From Hofstenia miamia (Eukaryota > Xenacoelomorpha > Acoela): 64,000 nucleotides of DNA. This document shows positions 12,289-24,663 of this stretch, one piece after another; within the stretch, counting starts at the first letter, position 1, and every line of letters starts with the position of its first letter. Both the position numbers and the translations under genes were made by a program. The notes beneath the pieces were generated by a model. That model did no database searches and had not been told where the DNA came from. It worked only from the letters and a program-made list of their open reading frames with translations. The stretch covers positions 798,844-862,843 of the forward strand of contig SCFE01000008.1 in the NCBI GenBank assembly GCA_004352715.1, read 5' to 3'.

Positions 12289-15200
12289 TTGAATTTGATA
12301 GCATTGTTTGTGAAATTATTTTCACACACTACTTGATAGTTTTTCGAAGCATGCACAAGTCTATTGCTATGATTGGATTAAGTAAATTTGTCATTAATTT
12401 ATGGAAGCAGCTAACTTTACCTTTACATCCACACAAAGTTTTATCAAAAAATATTACAATATGAATCCTCTGCTTCTAGTTGTACATTTTTTGTTCCAGT
12501 AATGTTATTCAAATACGTTGTTTTTACTGCAATGCTGTCATGGTAAACTTAATTTGAGAGTATATGGAATTCAGTAAAGTAAGGAAAACTTTTGACATCA
12601 TGTTCGAGCTTTCAATAGGTTAATCAACATATTGAGCATAAAGCCAAAATATATTCAATACGCCAGCGATATTAGTTATTGTTCAAACTTAGACATATAA
12701 ATGTTTGTTTACGTCTGGCCATTTTTTTTATTGCAGAGTTAGTTATTTTTGTGACACAAAAACCTATTTTAGAAGATTTTTTGCACAAAGTTACCCAAAG
12801 GCATATCACATTTTCAATAACATTTTTAAAAGACAGTATTATTGCATTTGTTAAAATGTATTCAATGCTCCAATTGACATTGCTGTTTATCTAGATAAAA
12901 CTGAATTTGGATTTGGGTCAGAAAATTTTTCATTGAAAAAAGTAGCAAAATAGTGGTATTATTTAATGCCAGTGGGTTTAGAAATTGATATAGATAAAAG
13001 AATTCCAATGGCTTTGTCTTAATGAGTTTGTCAAATTGATGGGTTATTGCTTGGTTTAAAACAGCTACCCAACTATTAACTATCTCACTGGTGTTAAATA
13101 AAAATAATAATCATTCACAATAGTTCTAGAAGTAAAAATGAACTTGAAAATTATTAACTATAGGCACTAAGGAATCAATGTATATGAAAATAATGAGACC
13201 AATCATAAGCAAAAGTCTCTTGTGTTCCTATAGTCTAGTACTAACTTATATTCTAACTTTGATATTTATTTAGTAAAGGAAAATGTAAAAATAATTTTTA
13301 AGGCATTTATTTTTTCACTCAATAAAACATATAAATAATGTTTCAAATTGAGAAGAGATGAGGATTTCAGATTTTTAAATAACAATTTGAATATTAAACT
13401 GTATTTGATAGCTATGTGTATATGTTTTCAGTAGGGAAATGATTTTCACCATATTGACACTTTTTATATTTTTAAAATAGCTTATTCAAACACTTTAAAA
13501 TAGAGAAATGAATTTTTTATTTATTTTGGCAAACTATATTCAGCAAACTGCTTTCTTAATTTGACAATGCCTTTAATTGTTTTAATTATTTTGTGGTTTG
13601 AGAATACTAGCAATTCATAGAATCATTCAATTTCAATTATTCGTAACAATTGTTTAATTTATAAATTAAAAAACAAACTAATAAATTTTGACAAAAATAG
13701 ATAATATGTTGAGCAAATTACTTAATGATATTTCTTTGAGAAATAAAACAGTTCTAAAATTATGCACTCCAGATTAGAAATGGATTTTTCAAGTTTTCTT
13801 AAATATGAGCTTTCCCATTATTTTTACTATCATAAAAAACCATTACTTCAATCAAATTCTATTCAAAAAAAGTTTTTCAAAAAATTTTTTTTTTCAATTG
13901 TTTCAATTCCAAAAATATTCACCTTAAAAGTTTATTCTTCATAAAATAATAAATTAAATTATTGTAGATAGATTTCAAAACTCATAGCAACTCCAAAACA
14001 GCCACTTATGCCTCTTGCTTACTGCCTTGTTTTACATTCTGTTTTCATTCATTATTTGATTGAAAACCCTATCCTAATCATCACATTATCATCACTGAAG
14101 AGCATACATTACAATATATATTATATTATTACAAGGTCATTAATTTTCTGACATTCCTATTCTATCTCAAACTGTGATCTCATTTTCTTAGAGATTATAG
14201 AATGTAATATATTTATTCAACAAAAACACTTCAGTTAAGGGAAACCTAAGATATAACACAAGAAAAAAGGAAGGAATTTGTTTTTCAGAGTTAACAGTAG
14301 ACTCTTTAAACACTACCAAATATTAAGCATTATAAATTTATTTCCAAATTTGCTTTAAAAAATTCACCTCATAAATTATTCCTTGAACAATGAACTTGTA
14401 CCTAAGGAAGACCAATTTTGCCTAAGGCCATACCATTGCATTTTTAGCATATTATAAATTTAAGTCAGTAGTTCTCAAAGACTAAGCTTGTAGTAGTTGG
14501 CATTTTGATGAAATTAAGTTGGAAGTTATTTTTTACTTCTGCTCATTCAGTTTATCTAACTTAAATGCATACCTGGAAGATTTTATTTGTTTTAGCAATA
14601 CAGTTGTATAGAAAAATTTCAAATAAAGTGTGGTAGCTTGTGAAAAAAGCATGAATAATGCAGAAAGAAGAAAATATTCAGACTATTTTCATAAGAAATT
14701 GATGATTTTACTTCTGCTTCCTATTAGGTTTAATTTATGATGTTTTGTGCTTTTCTGTTAATTGCAGTGAATGAAATAATTTATAAAAATATCACAAAAA
14801 TATATAGTATAGATTTTTTGCTTAAAACTTGCCTATTTAACCAAAAAATATTTAACAAAAACTCAAAAATACTGATATTATAATAGAATTTCACCAATAC
14901 CAAACTTATTATGTACTTTTTAGCAATGATTACATATGTCAAGTTATAATGATTACAGGTCTTATCATAAAAATGCTATAGAATTTCCAAAACATTTTAT
15001 CCAAAAATGAATATTGGGTAATTTGAAATTTCACTTTGATTTCTTAGTTGCTTGAAGAGTGTTTGATAACCTTAGTAGTCATGTATTTAATTGTATCTAA
15101 TCATTTATTGGGAAAGCCATTTTAAAATGGAACTAAACTTTAAAATCTGATTGGACTATTGTGCCTATTTAACTGCACCATCTAGCATAGCAGTTTATCT

Positions 15201-15656
15201 ACTTTCATTTTGCTCTATTGTTTGCTTTGAATAACAACTTGTTTATTTACAGTGTGCAATCTCCTAACCATGGTATAGCAAAACATTTTTGTGCCCTTTT
15301 TACAATGTAGTGTAATGTGCTGTAGCATAACAGTAGTAGTGGACTATTGTGATGAGCAGAGAAATTCACAGAAAGAGATTCTTAATTAACATAAAGAGGC
15401 AGTATCTAGTAAGAGTTAATCAGCACCTACATATACAAAATGGCAAATAATTAAGCAGAAAAATCAAGCTAATAAGTTTGTGAAAATATAGTAAAGCAAA
15501 CAGTGGCCCATAGGGTAACACAATTTCACCCTTGTTTTAAACATTGTTCAAGCAATATTGCAAAAAAAATAAAAATAGAATTAACACTGCACTATTCCTA
15601 GATAAAGATATATTTGATAATACTTACACAGCAATATTGGCTTACTCCAGAAACAC
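12289..15656. other. AT-rich non-coding stretch
   Basis: I see no gene, RNA or clear transposon apart from a shortened module X copy at about 13215-13400 (TATATTCTAACTTTGATATTT to GATTTTTAAATAACAATTTGAATATT). The rest is AT-rich, with only short chance ORFs. Confidence 0.6.
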
Positions 15657-18182
15657 ACATTCCAATAATTTTGCTTAACCAGTTTGTCCTGTAGGGTAAC
15701 ATGGCTTTCCCCTATTACTTTGATATAAAGATATTTAAACATTTTCACAAAATATCGAAATTTTGTAATTAAGTAGTTGATTTTAACCTTATTTTACCAA
15801 AAATAAAATTTTAACCCAACCAATCATCCTATGCTGTTTGTTTTACAACTATTTTAAGCATTTGCAAGTTTTGCTTGTCTGAACAATATCTTTTTTACCA
15901 AAACAAATTTGTCAATCCATTTTTCATGAGTTGCTGCACTCTCTCTCCAGGTATTTGTATTTTAGACATTATGCTTTCTATGTCCAACACAATTTGATTG
16001 CTTGGTTGGAGCATTTGTCTAATTGCACCTTTCAATAATGCTTCTGTGCATAACAATTTTATCATTGACTTTGTTTGTTTCTCATAGACTTCTCTAAAGA
16101 TCCATTTAATGATATTATCCATTTGCTCTTATGTTATAGTTATTTCCACAAGTAGTCTCTCATTCTCTGAATCAATCCATGATACTTCACTAGAACTTCT
16201 GCTTCACTACTTCTCAAGATTTATTTTATCAAATTGAGTTTGCATTCTCAGTGTCATGGCTACTGCTGTTGATTGTAATAATTCCTCCTTTCTAGCAATT
16301 TCCTCCTTTGATTTTTTGATCATCTTGATCACTTGGATGGGGCTTGTTTCTCCCTGCTTTTTCATTGTTTATGACTTCTTCAGCATTTTCATATATGNAC
16401 ATTCCAATAATTTTGCTTAAACAGTTTTGTCCTGTAGGGTAACATGGCTTTCCCCTATTGCTTTGATATAAAGATATTTAAACATTTTCACAAAATATAG
16501 AAATTTTGTAATTAAGTAGTTGATTTTAACCTTATTTTACCAAAAATAAAATTTTAACCCAACCAATCATCCTATGCTGTTTGTTTTACAACTATTTTAA
16601 GCATTTGCAAGTTTTGCTTGTCTGAACAATATCTTTTTTTACCAAAACAAATTTGTCAATCCATTTTTCATGAGTTGCTGTGCTCTCTCTCCATGTATTT
16701 GTATTTTGACATTATGCTTTCTATGTCCAACACAATTTGATTGCTTGGTTGGAGCATTTGTCTAATTTCACCTTTCAATAATGCTTTTGTGCATAACAAT
16801 TTTATCATTGACTTTGTTTGTTTCTCATAGACTTCTCTAAAGATCCATTTAATGATATTATCAGTTGTTTGCTCTTATGTTATAGTTATTTCCACAAGTA
16901 GTCTCTCATTCTCTGAATCAATCTGTGATACTTCACTACAACTTTTGCTTCCCCACTTCTCAAGATTGATTTTATCAAATTGAGTTTGCATTCACAGTGT
17001 CACAGCTACTGCTGTTGATTGTAATGGCTCCTCCTTTCTAGCAATTTCCTCCTTTGATTTTCTGATCATCTTGATCACTTGGATGGGGCTTGTTTCTCCC
17101 TGCTTTTTCATTGTTTATGATTTCTTCAGCATTTTCATATATGAGCATTTCAAGTAATCTATTATATATCTCTTCATCAGATTCTTCATTATTTTGTTTT
17201 ACCATTTTCTCCTTCATTGTTTTTAGGCATTCCAAGGTGTTTCCTTTTTCTCTTTTGATCAGTTTTCTAGTTGTTAGCCAGGGTTGTCTTTTCATTTGTT
17301 GTAGTTTGCAGTTCAAGGTCACTCCCTACATGTATTTCTTCATGGTGTCACTAGGTATGTCAATCTCTATGGAGCATAGTCCTGTGTTGTTGGCTATTTC
17401 TATGATTCTAGGTCTCCACAGCAGTTGGTTTTTTATCATGATCCTACTGAAATATTTCTCATATCTATGCATTGCCTTTTTGTTGGTGACAACCATTTTA
17501 TTGTTATGTCAGCCAATATCCAGTTTTTCACAGTGTATGTTATTGGTGTGATTGCTAACTTGTACTTCATATTTTTGACAATTGTTTTTCTTTCTTCAGC
17601 ATCAGTAGTACTATTTTTCATTTGCCAATATTCCAATTGTTAGTATNTTTATGACTTCTTCAGCATTTTCATATATGAGCATTTCAAGTAATCCATTATA
17701 TATCTCTTCATCAGACTCTTCATTATTTTGTTTTACCATTTTCTCCTTCATTGTTTTTAGGCAATCCAATGTGTTTCCTTTTTCTCTTTTGATCAGTTTT
17801 CTAGTTGTTAGCCAGGGTCGACTTTTCATTTGTCATGGTTTGCAGTTCAAGGTCACTCCCTACATGTATTTCTTCATGGTGTCGCTAAGTATGTCAATCT
17901 CTATGGAGCATAGTCCTTGTGATGTTGGCTATTTCTATGATTCTAGGTCTCCCCAGCAGTGTGTTTTTTATCATGATCCTACTGAAATATTTCTCATATC
18001 TATGCATTGCCTTTTTGTTGGTGACAACCATTTTATTGTTATGTCAGCCAATATCCAGTTTTTCACAGTGTATGTTATTGGTGTGATTGCTAACTTGTAC
18101 TTCATATTTTTGACAATTGTTTTTCTTTCTTCAGCATCAGTAGTACTATTTTTCATTTGCCAATATTCCAATTGTTAGTATC
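15657..18182 (-). pseudogene. downstream part of retroelement 2, unidentified ORF fragments, locally duplicated
   Basis: Minus-strand ORF pieces lie downstream of the integrase at 19623-20770. They include 15895-16122 (75 residues), 17038-17322 (94 residues, rich in Lys and Glu, with WLTTRKLIKREKGNTLECLK) and 17436-17636 (66 residues). Slightly different second copies are at 17611-17829 and 17971-18171. Highly charged, helix-prone composition suggests real former coding sequence, but I cannot match it to gag, pol or env with confidence. Its size is inflated: 15657-16397 repeats as 16399-17143, and 17114-17646 repeats as 17648-18182, with single Ns at 16398 and 17647. Confidence 0.5.
16399..17646. 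repeat. probable alternate haplotype inserted in tandem
   Basis: Its left part repeats 15657-16397 and its right part repeats 17648-18182, each with scattered substitutions. The sequence ending at 16397 carries TTTATGACTTCTTCAGC, as does the start of 17648, while the copy inside this block reads TTTATGATTTCTTCAGC. So 15657-16397 plus 17648 onward reads as one allele and 16399-17646 as the other. Confidence 0.75.
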
Positions 18183-18639
18183 CATATTGATTTCCTGGTT
18201 CAAAATTCTGGTGACTTTGAAATCTTTTGTCAAGGCCATTTCATACACACGTCTTATATTCTGTAGGGATATCTCAACAGTTATGTGGTATTTCTTTTTC
18301 AGAGATTAGATTTTGATTGTTGGCCAGTTATCCTGTATCAGTTTATCCATTTTATTTTCTTTCCAGAATTCAATGATCTGCTGCAAGTGTTATGGGCAGT
18401 GATTAAGCCTGCATTTTGTAACATAATCGTAATCTTAGCATATGTGGTCAAATTGAGAAAAAAGGAAGAAGAAACCAAGACTGAATATTGAAATAAAATA
18501 TTAATTGTAAAAACATATGCATAAGATTAATTAGTTATTTTTGTAAATTTATAGTGCAGTAATTTTTTGATATTAATTAATTTGGCGAAACGGCACTAGA
18601 CTAGATCGCTACTGCTAATTAAGTCAGAATTGCGTAATC

Positions 18640-18697
18640 NNNNNNNNNNNNNNNNNNNNNNNNNNNNNNNNNNNNNNNNNNNNNNNNNNNNNNNNNN
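18640..18697. other. assembly gap, 58 Ns
   Basis: Run of N between the two halves of retroelement 2, so continuity across it is assumed. Confidence 0.99.
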
Positions 18698-18964
18698 CAT
18701 TATCCTCTGTACGTTACCTAGTGTTAGCTAATCATCAAATTTTATATTTCCACTGTACTTTGAAAGAATGGCTGATTTAGTTTTTCATTATTGATTTCAG
18801 ATATGAGATTATTGTGTTACATGTTGGACAGTTGCTTTTATCTATCATGATCAGAATCACTGATCCATCATTTTCTTTGTTGTTGTGTGTCTCCATATCA
18901 CTGATTTTGTTTCTTGTGAGAGATTACCATGAGACATGTAGTGTATTAATCTTGCCTACTTTTG

Positions 18965-19470
18965 TCATTCTGCTCTCATTCTAGTGACCTGGATGATTGT
19001 ATTGACCTTGTTCTGGAGGTACTTGATGTGGCTTGTTGAAATGAGAATGGCTGTGCCAACATTGTAGAGAAAGTGCTTGTTATTGGTTGTACTGTGACTT
19101 GAGAGTCGTTGCTGACCATTTCTATATCTGGGTCCAGTAATTGACCACAGATATTCATAGTACTGCTGACCAGTCGTTGTCAAGGAGGACTTTTTGTGTA
19201 GCTACTAACTCTGCCAAGTAGTTGGCATCAAGTTTGTTGGGAGTGCTCCATTATTTTTACCTCTAGAACTGTCACTAGTTGGCATTGGCAACTGTGTTTG
19301 CTGACTCTTCTTCCTTGATTTGTTTGAGTGCTGCAACCATCTGTCCAGTAATTGATGTTTGGTCATAGTGTGATATATCCTTCTCCACCTGTTTGTAGAG
19401 TGTTGTTGTTCTACCCTGCAGTCCAATAATTGATGCTAGGGTGACAGCATTCTCCTCTGCATTCACCTTC
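18965..19470 (-). pseudogene. retroelement 2, ORF remnants downstream of integrase
   Basis: Overlapping minus-strand ORFs at 18965-19183, 19205-19426 and 19275-19466. The clearest contains the stretch TLASIIGLQGRTTTLYKQVE, a polar, heptad-like helical segment. Position just 3' of integrase would fit a third ORF of a gypsy-type element, but no diagnostic motif, transmembrane segment or cleavage site is visible. It is broken by stops and frame changes. It could equally be a displaced gag. Confidence 0.35.
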
Positions 19471-19622
19471 TTGAATTGCTGGAGTATTATGACTCTGTCT
19501 GCTCAACTAATAATTGACATTTGGACAACAGTGCCCTCTTGCAGACTCTTTTCCTCTTGTTAAGTGAAGAATTTTCCATTTTTGATTTCATAATTCCTAA
19601 ATTCAATTAATAGATTAATATT

Positions 19623-20770
19623 TCATATTTTAGGGTCATATTTTAATTTATTTTTAACTGCTCTTTGTGGCATTATTCTCCTGCCAAGTTTGTCTTCCTT
19701 CACTCTATATGTGAAATCTTTATTGAATTCTTCTTCATATACACTGTCTAGATTGTTTATGGGTGTATATGTATTACTATCATTTCTTATTATTTGAAAT
19801 TTAGCATTATCATCTAACTTGACTTGTTCAATGTCAATAGTAGCCATCCCTATATTTTGAAAATGTAATACTCTTCTGTCATTTAACTGATAGTCATTAT
19901 TTGGAAGGACTTTTTGCATAATATATGACCCTGCCCACTGTATTTTTAACTTACATACTTGGTTTACATCTTGCATTTGTAATAGTGTGTATGTGTAGAC
20001 TCTGTCCCCTTTCTTATGTGGTTGCTCATGTATCTTCTTATTAAAGTTACATCCCTGTCTGACAGCCAATTGCTTTATGTTGTGCACATTGCTTTGTGAA
20101 TTCCTGTCATCTGATCTTGTAATTTATTAACGTATTTGTTATTTAATTTTTCTGTATAATTATGTTATTGCAATGATATCAGTGTTGTTGCTTCTCTTCT
20201 AAAAATCACCTTAAATGGTGTCATTTCAGTCGTTGAATACACCAATGTGTTGAAGAAGTATTTGACCATTTCCAGTACTTCTTGCCAATCTCTTTCTCCT
20301 ACTCTTGATGTTAATATTCTAATCAATTTTATCATTGTTTGATTTAGTTTCTTAACTGCTCCATTGGCTTTAGGGTGGTATGCTTTCATTTGTGAACTCC
20401 AATAGTGTTGTTAATTCTTCAAACTTGCTTTTAAACTGTACTCATCTATCTGATATTATAACTTCCATTGAACCAAATTTTAGTATCCATTCCTTCACTA
20501 GTTTCTCAGCTATTGTTTTCGTTGTCATTGTATCCATTGGTAGAATCCTCATGTATTTTGTAAGGCTATCAACTATTACTTAAACATATTGATACCCCTC
20601 ATTGTCTTGGGATAGTTTTTCAAGATCCATATGTACTATATGATTAGGGTTCATTGCTTACTTTTTCTAGAGGGGCTGTTTGTTATGGACAATTTGTTGT
20701 GTTACTGAGTAAACATGTTGTGCATTTACTAATTATCTCTTCTATTGTTTTCCTGACCGCCATTGTTATA
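19623..20770 (-). pseudogene. LTR retrotransposon integrase (gypsy-like), inactive
   Basis: Minus-strand integrase remnant of retroelement 2. In coding order: a C..C zinc-finger half (SKCTTCLLS) near 20720; the core domain with VIVDSLTKYM (first Asp) near 20590; IISDR followed by a stop and VQFKSKF (second Asp) near 20460; then AYHPKANGAVKKLNQT at 20340-20389. The family consensus at that last motif is NGxxERxN, so the catalytic Glu appears replaced by Lys. The C-terminal domain (19623-20087) shows GDRVYTYT and KIQWAGSYIMQKVL, typical of the SH3-like fold. Stops and a frame change separate the pieces. The upstream RT/RNase H part would lie beyond the (TA)n gap at 20823 and is not seen. Confidence 0.8.
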
Positions 20771-20780
20771 GACCTTGTAT

Positions 20781-20785
<5 letters not shown>

Positions 20786-20822
<37 letters not shown>

Positions 20823-20906
20823 NNNNNNNNNNNNNNNNNNNNNNNNNNNNNNNNNNNNNNNNNNNNNNNNNNNNNNNNNNNNNNNNNNNNNNNNNNNNNN
20901 NNNNNN

Positions 20907-20935
<29 letters not shown>
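20786..20935. repeat. (TA)n microsatellite with assembly gap 20823-20906
   Basis: Pure TA dinucleotide repeat on both sides of 84 Ns. Similar (TA)n tracts with or without gaps: 21905-21925 (then TG), 28263-28285, 37249-37281, 42626-42645, 44217-44240, 47155-47293, 52181-52457 and 58402-58431. Confidence 0.95.
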
Positions 20936-20940
<5 letters not shown>

Positions 20941-23332
20941 TTATTGATTAATCAAAACAAGCATACATCAATTTGATGAACATTGATTTGATGAAATTGC
21001 ATTCAGACGAGAATCATTTTAAAGCATGGCCACTTGTTTATTCATCAATTAAGTTTAATAGGAATTGCGTTTTTCTATTACTGGGAAGATTATGATCAAC
21101 AGTTCAATTACTGATTCAAAACATTAAACTTAAAAACGAATTTTATTGGATGTTTGATTCTATAGATATTGTTGTATAGTATTGCCAAGACCAATTAGTT
21201 AATTGTTACTATCATTCAGACAAATGAAATTACTTGTTTAAAGTTTATTTGTAATTATACAATTGAACAATATAATTCAATCTCAACACATGCAGGAATT
21301 CTGGTGTATAAGTGAATTCAATTCGTTACACACGCCTGTAAAATATTTTGACAATTCAGTAGCATAACTTGTGAAAAACCAAAATAGCTTCATTAAAAGT
21401 AATAACTGCTTTTGTGAAAAAAAATTGGAGCATTTAGAATTCAATGTCATCAGGGCTCATTTTGAAGTTAAAATAATTGAACTTTAAAATCCTCGTATTT
21501 TAAGACTCACAGTTACTTGAGAAAATTTGTCACCAAACCAAAGTCGTTAATTACTGATTGTTCAAAGAATAATCTGCATCTTTTTGATTTATGCCCTTTT
21601 GATTAAAGTGCGTTCACACAAGCATCTTTTTGATGTTTATCAAATGATATAAATCAAAAGATTCTTGCCTGAATGCACCTTTAAGCAATCTACAAATTAA
21701 TCAATGCTACCTTAAATAAATAAAAGTTTAGAAATACCAAAAAATTCGCAATTCAATTTTAACAATCTATTATAGCGTAATTGTACTGTTTTAGCATAGT
21801 ATATAAATCAATTGTCCTCTTTTCCTGATTTTATCCTTATTTTGCAATTATTCTTTTATACTGCCCTGTTTTCATCCGGTTCTGAATTCAGCCTTAATTT
21901 TAAATATATATATATATATATATGTGTGTGTGTATTATTTTGGTAAATGCAGAAATAAAAGCGGTTTCAAATAATAATTAGAAAATTAAATTCTGACAAC
22001 AAAAGGCCTAGCAATAAATGTTTTATTGAAACAAATAAGGTCATTTTTCAAAAAAATTTAACACATATCATAGATATAAGCTCATGAAAACAAAGGTTTA
22101 TTATACTATGAGATCAATATATTTAATTGTGATATTCTATAGTAGGAGGTGGTTATTATGACAAAAGTTTTTTCAGTTATACTATATTTTTATTCTAGTA
22201 AATCGGGTACTTTGTTAAAGCATTAGAAACATCTCGCTTTCTTCTTTGGAGACCCCTGAAAACGGAAGAAAAGGTATTCAAAGCAAATGGCCATATTTCT
22301 TTGAATATCGCTTCAGAAAAAGTTCAACATCATTGTAATGTTGGAACATTATTATTTTCATTACAATTATATAAACAATGTTTTTCAACATATTCAAATT
22401 ATTTTAACCGTCTTCAAATTCAGCATCATCAAGAATCCCAAAAATCTTCAAGTTTTCTGAAAATTCATCATAAGATTTTTTAAATGAATTTTATTAATTT
22501 ACTAATTACAAAAATCATATAAATTAATTTGAAATGAATTTAGTTAATTAAACACGCACATACCAATCCCATATGATTGCTAAAGCATGTTTATTTTATA
22601 AAATTAGATATTAAATTTTAAAATTGATTATAATAATCTATTAGGGCATGTTGATGTACACAAATTTCAAAGAGATTTAATATAACTTCATCAGCCTTTC
22701 ACCTCAAAAGTTCCATTTAAATAATTAAGAAACCCAGTCACAATATAATCCAAAGCAATTCATTAATAAAGCTAGCATGTTTTTCTTTTGTTAAATTTTC
22801 CAATGTTAGTGAAGCAGTACATTCTGGTTTACAGCAACAGTCCCTTCGGTTGTTTGATTGCAGCTATTGCTACACTGTCTTCATAGAACTGTTTTGAGTT
22901 TTGGAAATCCATACTGTTCTATCAAAACGGTTGAGGAAAAGCCGCAATGAAACAATGGAAGGTACTTTTGCTGTAAACCAGAATTTTGTGTGTACTGCTT
23001 CACAAACACAAGCCAGTCGCTGTATTTCAAATGCAATTAATGATTTAACAAAAACGTTATATGCTAGCTTTATTAGCAAACTGCTTTGGATTATAATTTT
23101 AGGGAGTTTCTAGGTTTTCTAAATAGAGGTCTTGAGATGAAACGCATGCGAAGTTAAATTGAGTCTATTAGAAATTTCTGCCCATCAGCGTGTTGTATTA
23201 GATTAAAGTAATCAATTTAAAAATTTAATATAGCCTGTTCTATTAAAACCTAAAATCTTCAGAATTGAGTTAAGAAATAAATTTTAATATAAATAGGCTT
23301 TAACAGTCATACGCTGTCAGTATGTACAAGTG
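20936..23332. other. non-coding stretch before the peptide locus
   Basis: No gene recognised apart from the small palindrome at 21603-21684. About 22290-22345 (TTTCTTTGAATATCGCTTC to AACATCATTG) resembles 26318-26365, which suggests that the duplication containing the peptide gene once extended further upstream, with about 1 kb of extra sequence now in the first copy. Confidence 0.5.
21603..21684. mobile_element. 74 bp palindromic mini-element flanked by TTAA
   Basis: TTAA at 21603-21606 and 21681-21684 bracket 74 bp that folds into one imperfect hairpin. The left arm reads AGTGCGTTCACACAAG and the right arm, reversed and complemented, AGGTGCATTCAGGCAAG; complementarity continues inward to the middle (CATCTTTTTGAT against ATCTTTTGATT). 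This is the form of a very short MITE using TTAA targets (piggyBac- or Kolobok-like); the class is inferred. Confidence 0.55.
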
Positions 23333-24132
23333 TAATTAATTAAATTCCATTTCGAATTAATTAATAAAATTTTTGTAGTTAATACACTTTAATGCTTTAA
23401 ATTGATTTGAAAAATTTAAGATAAAATTTCAGAGAACTTGAAGTTTTTGCTTTTTTGCAAAGTTTCACAATTGCAATAGGCCATTGCCCTCCCCCGCCTC
23501 TCCACCTTTCCAATATTTATCCAGGCTTAAGAAAATTTAGAGCATTGGATAGATCTAGGAGCGCATTTTTTGGGACTACGACCATTATTAGTGGTTTGTA
23601 AGAAATATTCGAAAAATTAGAAAAATGTAAAAATTGGGTGATTTGAAGCAATTGACTATACTGTTAAAATTTCTTTATCGCTTTTGAATTCAGGGCTCTA
23701 TGACTTGAGTGCATTAGATTATAAAGTGAGCAAAATTTCAAGAAAATCGTATATTTGAAAATCATCACTAATGAACCAATTGACGTATAAGTGGTAAAAC
23801 AGTATTAGTTAATGTTCGCACTAAGGCGTCATCTAAGCACAAAGGCCTCAAATCAAATTGGAAAAATTCAATCAAGTGAAAAAATCCAATCTGTAAAATT
23901 AAAAAAATGATAGAGTTCTTGAGTCCAGAGTTTCCATAAATTGAATTTTCGAAAATGACTTGAATATCCAAATTGAAAATTTGAATTAATATTATATACA
24001 TTTGCATGTTAATTGTTAACGTGGCATACAACAGACATAAATATGTAAGTTAGATTTATTGGACCGTTACTAAGTATTTATGGTTGATGTCCCGATTCCT
24101 TAAATCAAAACATTAATTTGAAGACTTTACAG

Positions 24133-24249
24133 ATGAAACAGTTGCTGTTAGAAAATCTCGAACATATCAAAGCAGTTTTAGATTTATTGCTTGAAGAGAC
24201 GTATAAAGCTTTGCAAATTGCTTCAGAACAATATAATTTATCTCAATAA
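24133..24249 (+). CDS. 38-residue small ORF just upstream of the ICK-type gene
   Basis: ATG follows CTTTACAG and opens a leucine- and glutamate-rich, helix-prone peptide starting MKQLLLENLEHIKAVLDLLL. The stop lies 8 bp before the ATG of the cysteine-rich peptide, in another frame. The duplicate locus keeps the same ATG and frame for 30 residues (27178-27270). Most differences between the copies change an amino acid (I count two silent against about five replacing, plus an early stop), so selection on the peptide is not shown. It could be an upstream ORF controlling translation, a first cistron, or chance. CTTTACAG could also be a splice acceptor. Confidence 0.3.
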   Translation: MKQLLLENLEHIKAVLDLLLEETYKALQIASEQYNLSQ

Positions 24250-24257
24250 GTCATACA

Positions 24258-24458
24258 ATGAGATTTCCAATTGCTTCAACGTTGAACATATATTCAATCC
24301 CTCTTCTCTTCATCATGATAAACAACATTAATGAAGCTTCTAGTGCATGTAAAGACCTTTGGCAGAGTTGCAGTTCACAGGATGTTTGCTGTGATGGCTG
24401 GACATGTAAACCCATATCATTTAATATCAATTATCATCATTGCACCTATCACAATTAA
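24258..24458 (+). CDS. secreted cysteine-rich peptide of inhibitor-cystine-knot (knottin) type
   Basis: 66 residues. Residues 1-29 or so form a signal peptide (MRF start, hydrophobic IPLLFIMI core, small residues before the predicted cut). The mature part has six cysteines spaced C-x6-C-x5-CC-x4-C-x11-C, which fits the general ICK/knottin pattern; connectivity 1-4, 2-5, 3-6 is inferred from that family. No dibasic pro-region is visible. Such folds occur in ion-channel toxins, antimicrobial peptides, protease inhibitors and hormone-like peptides, and nothing here decides between them. The start is supported because the paralogue keeps it (MRF..AS). An AATAAA signal at 24515-24520 follows the stop. 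A single exon suffices. Probably a live gene. Confidence 0.7.
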   Translation: MRFPIASTLNIYSIPLLFIMINNINEASSACKDLWQSCSSQDVCCDGWTCKPISFNINYHHCTYHN

Positions 24459-24514
24459 TGTGAAAGTAACTTTTTAATACCATTTTATCATTTTATCTTA
24501 TTTGTTCAGAATAC

Positions 24515-24520
24515 AATAAA
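24515..24520 (+). terminator. polyadenylation signal AATAAA
   Basis: Canonical hexamer 57 bp after the stop of the ICK-type gene. The aligned position in the duplicate (27613-27618) reads AATTAT, so the signal is lost there. Confidence 0.55.
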
Positions 24521-24663
24521 GCAAACTTTAATTATTCAGAATATATTACTACTACATGTAATTCAGAAATGTGCTTTTTGGAAATAAAGCATTTTGCTCA
24601 AAAGAGTAATAATTATTTCCTTTATTTGAACTCAATTGAGAATTCCTGTGAAAATATTCCCAT

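Noticed and set aside
17651-18178. 175-residue hydrophobic plus-strand frame (and a similar one at 17090-17551)
   Set aside because: It is the antisense of the charged minus-strand ORFs of retroelement 2, in a duplicated allele pair; Lys/Glu codons read backwards give Phe/Leu/Ser.
23768-24031. An 87-residue minus-strand frame conserved at 26813-27076
   Set aside because: It lies in the near-identical duplicated upstream block. Of about nine base differences, eight change an amino acid, so there is no sign of selection on the protein.
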